Below are positions 1-9,281 of a stretch of DNA of 64,000 bases, piece after piece. Source of the stretch: Musa acuminata AAA Group (taxonomy: Eukaryota; Streptophyta; Magnoliopsida; Zingiberales; Musaceae); the NCBI RefSeq assembly GCF_036884655.1, contig NC_088355.1:18418501-18482500 (forward strand), in the 5' to 3' direction. Made by a program: the position numbers and the translations under genes. The first letter of the stretch is position 1, and each line of letters starts with the position of its first letter. The notes under the pieces were generated by a model. The model searched no databases and was not told the DNA's origin. It saw nothing but the letters and a program-made list of their open reading frames with translations.

Positions 1-744
1 GTTTGCTTTTACTTTGAGCACTTTATCATTACTGCAAACCTCCTACATAGCTATTGCCCTCTGTTCTTTTACAAACAAATCTCTAAGTTCTGATCTTTTC
101 GAATCTGCATTCAGACGTAAATCGGTGTTTTCGTACGATCTTTACATTGCAGTTTATGCTTACGTTCTGATTCGATTTATAACTGCAAACTATCTTCTGT
201 GCTTTTACAAACAAGTTTCTAAGTTCAGATCTTTTCGAATCTGCGTTTAGACATAAATCGACGATCATTACATTACAGTCTATGTTTACGTTTTGATTCC
301 ATTTATAACTGCAAACTGCTTTCTGCGCATACATAAAACGCTTTTCAAAGTTCAGAATATGCTTTTAGACGTAAACTACGTCTAGACATAAAACTGAGTT
401 TAGACGTAAAACTACGTTTAGACGCAAACTGCGTTTAGACGTAAACTGAGTTTAGACATAAAACTGCGTTTAGACGCAAACTGCGTTTAGACGCAAACTG
501 CGTTTAGACGTAAACTGAGTTTAGACGTAAACTGAGTTTAGACGCAAACTACACTTAGACGCAAACTGCGTTTAGTCGTAAACTGCGTTTAGACGTAAAC
601 TGCGCTTAATCTTAAGTTATCTTAGAATCGGCTTTTACATCGAAATCGCCTTTATTGAACAAACGCAGCTTTCGTTTGTATTCGCTGAAAGATTTCCGCT
701 GCACTAATTCTCTCCCCCCCCTCTTAGTGCTCTCGATCCTAACA
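1..744 (+). repeat. 5' LTR of element A, 3' portion only
   Basis: Matches the 3' LTR from 6071 to its end apart from scattered substitutions and a different number of short tandem units. It ends CTCTCGATCCTAACA directly before a primer-binding site, which fixes the boundary at 744. The start of this LTR lies outside the window. Confidence 0.88.
373..603 (+). repeat. Minisatellite of 17-18 bp units in the LTR (5' copy of A)
   Basis: Tandem units of the form GTTTAGACGTAAACTGC with variants (GTAAAACTGA, GCAAACTGC), about 13 copies. The array lies in the downstream part of the LTR. The same array recurs in the 3' LTR (6434-6607) with fewer units, and inverted in element H, so copy number changes by unit gain and loss. 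Confidence 0.9.
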
Positions 745-757
745 ATTGGTATCAGAT
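745..757 (+). other. Primer-binding site of element A
   Basis: ATTGGTATCAGAT directly follows the LTR. TGGTATCAGAGC is complementary to the 3' end of plant initiator methionine tRNA, the usual primer for copia elements. Here the motif reads TGGTATCAGATC, one base off. Confidence 0.85.
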
Positions 758-794
758 CCTGATTTTTCTCATTTCGGATTTACACCCGAGAGAA

Positions 795-1777
795 ATGGCT
801 CTTCATGGTTTTCAAGAGGGCTTTTCGATCTTTCGTCCACCATTGTTTAACTGATTGGACTACACATATTGGAAAACTCGAATGAGAGTTTTATTGATTT
901 CTACGAATTTAGATTTATGGAATATCATTGAAAATGGTTTTCAACTTCCCTCTAAACCGATGAACGAATGGTCGGATTTGGAGAAGAAGTATTTTTCTTT
1001 AAATGCAAAGGCTATGAATGCCTTATTTTGCGCTTTGGACAAAAATGAGTTCAATCGGATATCTACGTGCGAAACGGCTTTTGACATTTGGCGAATACTT
1101 GAAATCACGCACGAGGGAACTAGTAGAGTCAAAAACTCGAAAGTTAACTTTTTATTGCATGATTTTGAGCTTTTCCAAATGCAACCAAGCGAGACTATAG
1201 GCGACATGTACACCCGTTTCACGGATGTCGTCAATAGTTTAAGAGCTCTTGGAAAATGTTTTTCGGATTTTGAACTCGTAAACAAGATTTTGCGTTCTCT
1301 TTCTAAAAAGTGGGATTCAAAAGTAACTGCAATACAAGAAGCTAAAAACCTAACAACTTACCACTTGAAGAACTAATTGGTTCATTGATGACATATGAAA
1401 TGGTGCACAATGCACATGATGAACATGTTGAACTATGGACAAATGAATGCCACTTGAGCGATGACTCAAGTGATGAGGACAATGATGAACAAACCAACCT
1501 TCCAAAGAACAGGAAGGATTTGGGACATAGAACATTTGAAGACCACTCGAGCATAAGCTCAAGTGATGGTGAACTTAAACTACAAATGAAACAAAAATTA
1601 AAAAACAAAAAGAATGGAACTACTTACTTTAAACGCAAGAAGAAGAATAAAAATTGGGATGAATCGAGCTCATCTGAAGACGAGAAAGTCAACAAAAGCG
1701 AGGCGACAAACTACGCCTTACCAGCCTACGACATTGAGGTAATTAAAATGCCTTTGGTTTATTTTGAAATTACTTGA
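795..1777 (+). pseudogene. gag: Broken gag gene of element A
   Basis: Capsid-type Gag of copia elements. It starts MALHGFQEG and has the conserved DYTYWKTRMR motif shortly after, as in the intact gag of element H. A TGA at about 852 interrupts the frame just before DYTYWK. The frame then runs to about 1350, where a one-base shift moves it into a second frame that resumes at PLEELIGSLMTYEM and continues to NYALPAYD. The zinc-knuckle region recognisable in element H (CYECKKPGHYKNDC) is missing; an acidic serine-rich tail is present instead. The copy is not expected to give a full Gag. Confidence 0.85.
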
Positions 1778-4407
1778 TGCTTTCATGATATATTTTCTTT
1801 TTTAGTTTATAATTAATTTTCTTGAAAATTACATGTTTAAAAATAAAAATACAAAAATTATGATCATGCTGATAATTTCGAAAATGATAATATTACATAT
1901 TTTATGATAAACAAACAAAATGATTTTGATCATGGTTAAGAAGTAATAATGTGTATCATGTTTGATTAACATTGTTGAATGAAATAACGTTTGATTTAAA
2001 GTAATGCATAAAGATGTAATATTAAATGGTTATTAACAATTTTATGCATGAGATTTTAAGTTATCCATGATCATAAGCTTGTTTGATCTTCTTGATTTAA
2101 TTTCAAGATCTATAGCAAAAATCATGTCTGAATATATGAAAGTGTTAATTTTATTTTCGGATTCACTTAACAATTGGTATCCTAACAATCGGATTTTCTC
2201 ATACACTTATGAAAATTATTTTTCTAAAATGGATTTGATGAAATGATTCCTGCTTATAAATTCCATCTTGAAATATGAATGATAGTGTTTTTGCTTGCAA
2301 AGATTTGTTTCACATTCATATCTCCTATGATTCATGTGTAAAAAAAGAATTTATAAATCAAGATCGTTTATTATGCTCCCTAAATTTATCAAAAAGGAGT
2401 TCTTCAAATGAATTGCAATTCAATGAAGTGTCATATTGATATCTTGAAACTTGGAATATTTTAAAATGTGATCTTGATAAGAATGTTTTAAGTTGCTCTT
2501 TGTACTATATCTTTTCGAATGAATCATTAGCCTTGATATCATATATTTCATAATACAAGATTTTTTTTTGCCTTATGTCTTGAACTTTCATGCTTATCTT
2601 AATTTGGCATATAAAGACTAAGGCATGCTTAGATGAAAAAGAATCTCTTAAAAAATGCTTTTCCCATTTGATCGAGATTAATGATTTCATGATATTTTGT
2701 GAATCTCGAAATTAATTTTAATGACTTGATTATGAATTTCAAGTTAATGATTTGATTTGAATAAGTTTTATCTAAATCATAATCTTGATCTTGCAAAATT
2801 GAAGTCACAAATAATATCTTGTGGTATTCATGAATTGATACTCACAATATGAAAGCATTGATATTCATGACTTGAATTTGATTGAAACATTGTATGCTTA
2901 AATTAATCATTCTCATATGTTTCAAAAATTCCTTAAATGCCTTATGTGATGATTGAAAACTAACTTGCTTTATGATGAATCACGAATCATGACTTGATCT
3001 ATGATGTAAATGCCTTTAAATGATTAAAATATTTAACACTTTTATGCTCTTCCCCCTACTTTCTTCTTATTTTCAATGATAAAATGGGCAGAAGTTTTGA
3101 TCATACATGGTAGGATATAATTTGACAAAATTGATACCATCATGATATGAAACATTTATGATGTGCAATTATGCATGCAATACTTGTGCTTTCTAATTAT
3201 GATGTGATGTATTGCATACGATGTAAATCATGATTTAAAATGCTATGAGTGCCAAGTTACACATTTTGAGAAGAAATTGTTATATTGAAACATTAATGTA
3301 ATTATGAATGGTGATATGATATCATGCATGTAATACTTCAACTTATGATAATGATGCATGCAATGATAAAATATTCATGATAAAAAATTGTCTTGACATT
3401 CATAACTTGATTATTCATCCTTTGTCAAGATTTTAAAATCGTTGTAAAAGGAAAAAAGAACTACAAAACTGTATTCTCTCTTTCTTTTTTACAATGACAA
3501 AGGGGGAGATAGCCAGCTTGTACAAGTCAAGAAGATGCAAAAACTTGATTGCTAGCTTGACTATCTTAAGTAGCAAAGATTGCTAACTTGCTTATTTCAA
3601 GAAGAAAAATTGTCTTCTTGAACATCACTATCTTGAATATCTCAAGAAGCAAAACTTGCAATTTGCACATTGCAATAGGAAGCAAGAATCATGAGCTTAC
3701 ACAAGAAAGCTATCTTGCATTTGCTTTCGAAATTTTTGCTAGCTTATATATTGTGAAACTTGTATATCGTAAAAATTGCTAGCTTGTTGGTCTAAAGAGA
3801 AGCAAAAAAGTTGCTATCTCAAAAGAAGCAAATGTGCTATCTTGCCTATCTCAAGAGGCAAAAATGCTAACTTGCTCATCTAGCAAAGTGAGCAAAATTT
3901 TCAAGAAGCAAGAGTTGCCTTCTTGAACATCTCTAATTTGCTAGCTTACATGATGTAGAACTTGCTATCTTGAACATTACCAAAAGTGCTATCTTATATG
4001 CTATAAAACTTGCATATCTAAAACTTGATAGCATGAATGTTCTAAGCATGATGTAACACTTGCTAAATCTTCTAGCTCCAAGATTGCATGATGATAAAAC
4101 TTGATACTATCTTTTTCATGCAATGAGTTTAATCTATATCACAAACGATTGATTGTGATACTTCTCCTTTTTGTTGATGACAAAGGGGGAGAAGTATGTT
4201 GATGAAAGTATGTTGATGACATGACATATGATGCATAAGTTTATGCATATGTTCATGTTGACGTGTTGCAAGTATTCATGATGAATATTGCAATGACTTG
4301 AATTCAGTTTGAATTCAAGGTTCTATCAATATGGCATATTGATAAGGGGAGTTTGTTTAAACTCCGGGAGTTAAGTTTAACTCCGTCATCAAGTGGTTGT
4401 CACTATC
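1778..4407 (+). other. AT-rich internal region of element A without pol
   Basis: About 2.6 kb with no long frame and no pol motif on either strand. The first half is AT-rich with many ATGATT/CATGAT words. From about 3480 to 4090 it becomes a degenerate reiteration of words such as GCTAGCTTG, GCTATCTTG and CTCAAGAAGCAAAA. PPT-like tracts CAAAGGGGGAGA lie at about 3498-3510 and 4180-4193. The same organisation is found in elements B, K and L, so it is a conserved family region and not random decay. Confidence 0.7.
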
Positions 4408-4421
4408 AAAAAGGGGGAGAT
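4408..4421 (+). other. Polypurine tract of element A
   Basis: AAAAAGGGGGAGAT lies directly before the 3' LTR start TGTTGAATCTCG. This is the expected priming site for plus-strand DNA synthesis. Confidence 0.9.
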
Positions 4422-4453
4422 TGTTGAATCTCGTATTTTGATGATGAAACTAC

Positions 4454-4805
4454 TTGATATATATTTATGATTTAATCTGCGGTTTGAGTGACGCAGGATG
4501 CTTCGATCAGGATGAGACAATTAAAGCAGGAAAATCATGTTGTGCCGAAGGAACATGTCAGAAGATTGGACGTCGGGCCGGTGGATCGGTCGACGTATCG
4601 ACAGAAGGCTTCGGGCCAAGAAGAGCGGGTATTATGCCAAGGATATCAGAGTTGCGGAGTCAACTGGCCGATTGGGCAATAGGCTGCAGGAGAGGACGAT
4701 GCGCCGAAGAATCGGACGAAGCGTCGAGGGACCAATGACATGTCAGACAACTTGGTTAATTGCTTAGGATTAATTGTCTCGATCGAAGTTTTGTTTTTGT
4801 TGTGC
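4454..4805 (+). other. LTR block specific to non-autonomous copies, with overlapping open frames
   Basis: This stretch lies between GATGATGAAAC and GTGCAGGATTAACTA. Counterparts exist in elements B (both LTRs), C, K and L, but element H and relic G go almost directly from the LTR start to GTGCAGGATTAAC. Two overlapping plus frames are open here, one containing MTQDASIRMRQLKQE and one containing RLDVG-type residues; similar peptides can be read in the other copies. I recognise no protein family. It may be non-coding sequence with few stops. Confidence 0.5.
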
Positions 4806-5339
4806 AGGATTAACTATGATAACGATGAAGACATAAAGTGAAACAAAGTATCGGAGTCAAGCGCGAAGGATTTGTTGCGAGTTCGAGAGTTCGACGGAAG
4901 TCCGAAGGTTCGTCGGGAATGCTACCGGAACTAGCCGAGAATGAGTTGGGAGCTTGCCGAAGGGTTTTTCGGAAGCTCGTCGGAAGGTTCGTTGGAAGTT
5001 CGCGGAGCTCACCGAGAAAGATCGGAGCTTGCCGAAGAAGCTCGTTGGAACTCGCTAAGATCAAATCGTGAAGTCTAGGAGCTTGCCGGGAGTCCACAGA
5101 ATGGTTTCCGAGAGTTCATCGGAAGACAGTCGGAAGTTTGCCGGAAGCTCGCCAGAAGAAGTCTTGACTTGCGAACTTTGTAATAGCTTAGAAAATGTCT
5201 TTAAATTCATAGTTAGCACGTTAATTAGGGTTAGGATTATGTGTTAATCCTATAACCCAACTAGGGGCCAATTAGGCCCAAGTTCGGACTGGTTTGGACC
5301 AAGTTTGGAGCCAAACCAAGTGAGCTGAAATAGTGAAAG

Positions 5340-5695
5340 AGGTGGCACCGCCAGGGTTGGAGGTAGCACCGCCCAGGAGAGGATCTCCCAGCGAAGCTGG
5401 GCGGTGCAACCGCCCTAGGCAGGAGGTGGCACCGGTTGGGCTCAGTCTCCGAGCGAGATTGGGCGGTGCAACCTCCCCTGACAGAGGTAGCACCGCCTGA
5501 GCTCGATCTTCGAGCTCTGGCAGGAGAGGTGCAACCGCCTCAGTCAGGAGGTGGCATCGCCTGGGGCTCAGACACCGAGCCAGACTCAGGCGGTGCAACC
5601 GCCCCTGACAGAGAGGTGCAACCGCCTGGGCTCAGTCACCGAGCTCTGCTAGGCGGTGCAACCTCTCCAGTCAGGAGGTGCAACCGTCTGATCCC
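5340..5695 (+). repeat. U3 array of GGCGGTGCAACC / GGTGGCACCGCC motifs
   Basis: Many copies of GGYGGTGCAACCGCC-like words in both orientations, interspersed with CTCAGTCTCCGAGCGAGACT-like imperfect palindromes, ending about 50 bp before the TATA box. The position suggests a promoter-proximal regulatory array, but that role is inference. The same location is occupied by related arrays in every family LTR here. Confidence 0.75.
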
Positions 5696-5748
5696 GAAAT
5701 TCCGGGATTTGATGGTTTTGAGCTCCAAATTTGAACTGGGTTGGGGCC

Positions 5749-5756
5749 TATAAATA
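5749..5756 (+). promoter_or_regulatory. TATA box of the element A 3' LTR
   Basis: TATAAATA in the context GGGGCCTATAAATACCCC. The same context appears at the same LTR position in elements B, G, H, K and L, so transcription probably starts 25-35 bp downstream. Confidence 0.75.
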
Positions 5757-6433
5757 CCCCACCCATTCAGCACAGAAAGAAGAGAGAAAGACACAGAAAT
5801 CTTGATCTTTTCTGTGATTCTTAGAGCTCAAAATTGTGGTTAAGGCCTAAAGTTCTCCTCCCTCTGTTCTTCAAGTTTTGAGTTGTACAGAGAGGAGAGA
5901 AAGGTTCTGTAAGGGTTGTCTCCTGAGCCTGTCAAAAGGAGTGAAACTGTAAAAGAGCAGTTGGCCTTCGCCTATTGAAGGAAGGCCTCTAGTTGACGTC
6001 GGTGACCTCGTCGGTGGAAGAAGCCAAAAGTGGAGTAGGTCAAGATTGACCGAACCACTCTAAATCTCTGGTTTGCTTTTACTTTGAGCACTTTATCATT
6101 ACTGCAAACCTCCTACATAGCTACTGCCCTCTGCGCTTTTACGAACAAATCTCTAAGTTCTGATCTTTCCGAATCTGCATTCAGACGTAAATCGGTGTTT
6201 TCGTACGATCTTTACATTGCAGTTTATGCTTACGTTCTGATTCGATTTATAACTGCAAACTATCTTCTGTGCTTTTACAAACAAGTTTCTAAGTTCAGAT
6301 CTTTTCGAATCTGCGTTTAGACGTAAATCGACGATCATTACATTGTAGTTTACGTTTACATTTTGATTCCATTTATAACTGCAAACTACTTTCTGCGCAT
6401 ACATAAAACGCTTTTCAAAGTTCAGAATCTGCT

Positions 6434-6607
6434 TTTAGACGTAAACTACGTCTAGACGTAAAACTGAGTTTAGACATAAAACTGCGTTTAGACGCAAACT
6501 GCGTTTAGACGTAAACTGAGTTTAGACGTAAAACTGCGTTTAGACACAAACTGCGTTTAGACGTAAACTGAGTTTAGACGCAAACTGCGTTTAGACGTAA
6601 ACTGCGC
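6434..6607 (+). repeat. Minisatellite of 17-18 bp units in the 3' LTR of A
   Basis: Same GTTTAGACGTAAACTGC units as 373-603, with about three or four fewer copies. Confidence 0.88.
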
Positions 6608-7744
6608 TTAATCTTAAGTTATCTTAGAATCGGCTTTTACATCGAAATCGCCTTTATTGAACAAACGCAGCTTTCGTTTGTATTCGCTGAAAGATTTCCG
6701 CTGCACTAATTCATCCCACCCCCCCCCCCCCCCTCCCTCTTAGTGCTCTCGATCCTTTGAGCGTATCATAGCACCCCAAAGTAAATTATGAAAAAAGAAA
6801 TGCTTCTAAATAAAGGCGCAGATTTTTCTTGATATTGTAATTCAGATTAATAGTTTTTGAAAACTCACTATAACATTGGTATATACTAAACTTATTTAAT
6901 AAAGGTTAAGAATTCAAAATATCATCGTCTATTTTAATTTTGAATGTGTCAAGCAAATAAAGACTTTGATAATTTTTCGTAAAGTCTTGAATTCGAATCC
7001 TATCTAGTTTTCATCATTTACATTTTACACCAAAAAAAAAAAAAGAAGAAAAAGATAGTTACGACAATAAAAATACCATCTCATAAAAACATATGTCGCT
7101 CTTCATATCTTTAGATGATCTTGTTTAAAATCTTTAGGCCCTCTCTAGTTCTTGAAATTTTTAATGGAGAGATGTCCCCGTGAGAGATAAGAAATTTATT
7201 GATTATTTTTCACTCAAAATTTCTTTTGTGTAATATTAATTATTTATTCTTCCTTGCACTGTAAGATTTTAGTATGATAGATGATAGATCTAACCAACAA
7301 CAATGCCTTTTGCTAATTCCTAATTGCTCCCATAATCTGAGTAACCATTTTGGTAAAGCAGTATCGCTCGTGTTACAGGAAGAACAGTGACATGATCCTG
7401 ACAGCAAATAGGCTTCCATGAACAGCGCACCGGAGGATCATGCATGCAATGCATTCATTCATTAGTCTTGTAATTGCAACTTTGCATGACAGATTTGTCT
7501 ACTGGCGTTCAATCTAAAAAGGATCAAACGAGAGAGTACAACGATCTGATGTTGTTCCAAAAGAACGAAGCAGGATGATGAGGCCGGTTAAGAATAATGC
7601 ACTGACGAAGAAGCGAAGGGTAGAAGCACCTCCAAAGTTGGGAGATGGTGACAAGTTTCAGGTCTGGTCCGGTGATGAACAGGCCGCTGCTTTAGTCCCC
7701 CACCCAGCCTTTGCTCCTCCCTCGGTCCCTTCACAAACCTCGCA

Positions 7745-7762
7745 CCCCCCCCCCCCCCCCCC
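7745..7762. repeat. Poly-C tract
   Basis: About 18 consecutive C followed by CCCA repeats. The length is likely to be uncertain in the assembly. Confidence 0.9.
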
Positions 7763-7988
7763 ACCCACCCCCACCCACCGCCCCACCGTAGTGCCGCAAA
7801 AGAAGCAATAAAGAGAGACGGAAAAGGAAAAGCGTGTAAGAAGAGTTGCTGCTTTCGATCTTTTCTTTTCCTCCCCTTCCATCGTTAAACCGCTCTTCAT
7901 GCATCGCCATGCATATATTTTAATCAACCTTTGAACAGATCCCGGTCAACAATCCTTCGAACCATGCTTGCATCCACAACAGCAGCCA

Positions 7989-7989
7989 G

Positions 7990-8041
<52 letters not shown>
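7989..8041. repeat. GA dinucleotide microsatellite
   Basis: AGAAAGAAA followed by more than 20 consecutive GA units. Confidence 0.95.
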
Positions 8042-8044
<3 letters not shown>

Positions 8045-9026
8045 AAGCAAAAGAAGTGAGAGATTAAAGTGTCTTTAACTGGTCGGATTGCTTTACTTAC
8101 AGTGCAACAATGACAAAAGAAACCAATACATGACAAGGATGTGGCTTAGTTTTCACACAACTCCAACAACATTTATCGGTCTCTGTTCCATCTCCTCCTC
8201 ATCTTTCCATGGTAGATAATTCACTGCTGCCGAAGAAGAATGTTTGAATTGCGAGGGAAGACGGGAATGGGACTCGCTCTTTACACACTCCCCCACCACC
8301 ACCAAGAACAATTCATAAAGCAGAGCACTTTGGCAAAGCGTGGATATTACGGCTAATGTCTTAGGAGTGTTTAAAGATGGCCCATTTCGTGGTTACATGC
8401 AAGCTGAGAATAATCCACCGCCCAAGCTGAACTCCTCCTCTCTCTGTCTCTCTCGCTGGCTCGCTCGCTCCGCTACGCTCGCACAGGCGGCCGCCCGAAC
8501 CTCCCTGCTCTCCTGAAAGCCACAGACACAGCCACGGTGGTTAAACGTGGCGCAGTGCTACCGTCCATCGAAGACAATTGGAAGTAAGGTGACTAGTTTC
8601 TATGCATGCGATGATCATCTTATGCTTGTTTGTTCAAAGATTACAAGTGTCTGTTTATGCTTGAATTATGCGTTTCTTTTCTTTGTCTTCTGTATCCAGG
8701 ATGAACAGTAAACATCAATGACAAAGAGTGAAAGTTACAATTGGGTCCTTGACAGCCAGCATGCCAGTTCTGTACTAGTGAGTCCTAAAAGAGATACAAC
8801 CACTAAAATCTACTTTGAAACCTGTCCATAACTGAGTCATTGTGAGGTCCAAATCCGTAGTCCAAGATTCTAAGAGAGAGAGAGAGAGAAAAGGAAGCTT
8901 CTTCTGTTTGTGAGCTTGAGGATAGTGATTTCTAAATGAAACAAGTTAAGCCTCAATCACAAGAGCATCGAAGCATTGAGATGAAGAAGTGAAGATTGGA
9001 AGAGCCACATACGAAGAATAAGAGTG

Positions 9027-9281
9027 TTAATGATACCTGTTGTGAATGGGATCAGGGCCATTGGGCACCCTTCTTTTACTAGCATGGAAAGGGTCGAAGC
9101 TGCTGTCCCCTGTTGGCCTATTACCTCTTGACGAAGCCACGACAGCAGCAGTCACTGGTATTGGTGGCGGTGGTGTAGCATTTGCTCCTCTACCGACTAC
9201 GGAGACAGAGATGAAGAGGCCGAGACACAAGAGGCATGCGAGGCCAGTGAGGAAGGCCCTCATGGACCTACCACTGCGCAT
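9027..9281 (-). CDS. CLE25-like: CLE-family signalling peptide precursor, CLE25-like
   Basis: Small secreted precursor whose C-terminal dodecapeptide would be cut out and sensed by leucine-rich-repeat receptor kinases at the cell surface. The C-terminus reads KRRVPNGPDPIHNRYH then stop. RVPNGPDPIHN fits the CLE consensus and is close to Arabidopsis CLE25 (RKVPNGPDPIHN). The start chosen gives MRSGRSMRAF followed by a hydrophobic stretch (LTGLACLLCLGLFISVSVVG), a good signal peptide; a variable linker and FHASKRRV follow. An in-frame ATG at 9329 would add a charged 16-residue extension, unusual before a signal peptide. After the CLE motif, CACAACAGGTATCA could be a splice donor, so the true C-terminus may differ by a few residues. 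At about 85 residues the length is normal. The closest family member is inferred from memory. Confidence 0.85.
   Translation of the reverse strand: MRSGRSMRAFLTGLACLLCLGLFISVSVVGRGANATPPPPIPVTAAVVASSRGNRPTGDSSFDPFHASKRRVPNGPDPIHNRYH

Larger units (their letters stand above)
1..6756 (+). mobile_element. Element A: gag-only copia-type LTR retrotransposon (TR-GAG-like)
   Basis: The order seen is LTR, primer-binding site, broken gag, long AT-rich body without pol, polypurine tract, LTR. Bases 1 onward match 6071 onward almost base for base, so the window starts inside the 5' LTR. There is no recognisable protease, integrase, reverse transcriptase or RNase H between gag and the polypurine tract. 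The element is therefore non-autonomous and would need enzymes from a relative such as element H (36104-45522). Plants are known to have LTR elements that keep only gag (TR-GAG elements); assigning A to that class is inference. The gag itself has a stop and a frameshift, so this copy probably makes no normal Gag. Confidence 0.85.
4422..6756 (+). repeat. 3' LTR of element A, about 2.3 kb
   Basis: Starts TGTTGAATCTCGTATTTTG after the polypurine tract and ends at CTCTCGATCCT. The last bases of the family end (AACA) are replaced by flanking TTTGAGCG, so the terminus is slightly eroded. Parts in order: a 5' block with open frames, a CGCCGGAAG-rich stretch, an array of GGCGGTGCAACC motifs, a TATA box, the 17-18 bp minisatellite, a C-rich tract and the end. 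Confidence 0.88.
6757..9026. other. Low-copy intergenic DNA between element A and the CLE gene
   Basis: No convincing gene. It is AT-rich to about 7500, then contains a poly-C/CCCA run, a long GA microsatellite, and CT-rich sequence at about 8430-8470. Short frames here (for example 7575-7811) are explained by homopolymer and dinucleotide runs. The part next to 9026 is downstream of the CLE coding sequence and may hold its 3' untranslated region or a further exon. Confidence 0.6.

Noticed and set aside
745..757. tRNA-like sequence TGGTATCAGAGC at several places
   Set aside because: These are primer-binding sites complementary to the tRNA 3' end, each directly next to an LTR; no tRNA gene with cloverleaf arms is present.
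7575..7811. Possible small gene with a proline-rich end
   Set aside because: The proline run is the poly-C/CCCA tract, there is no conserved motif, and nothing around it suggests exons.
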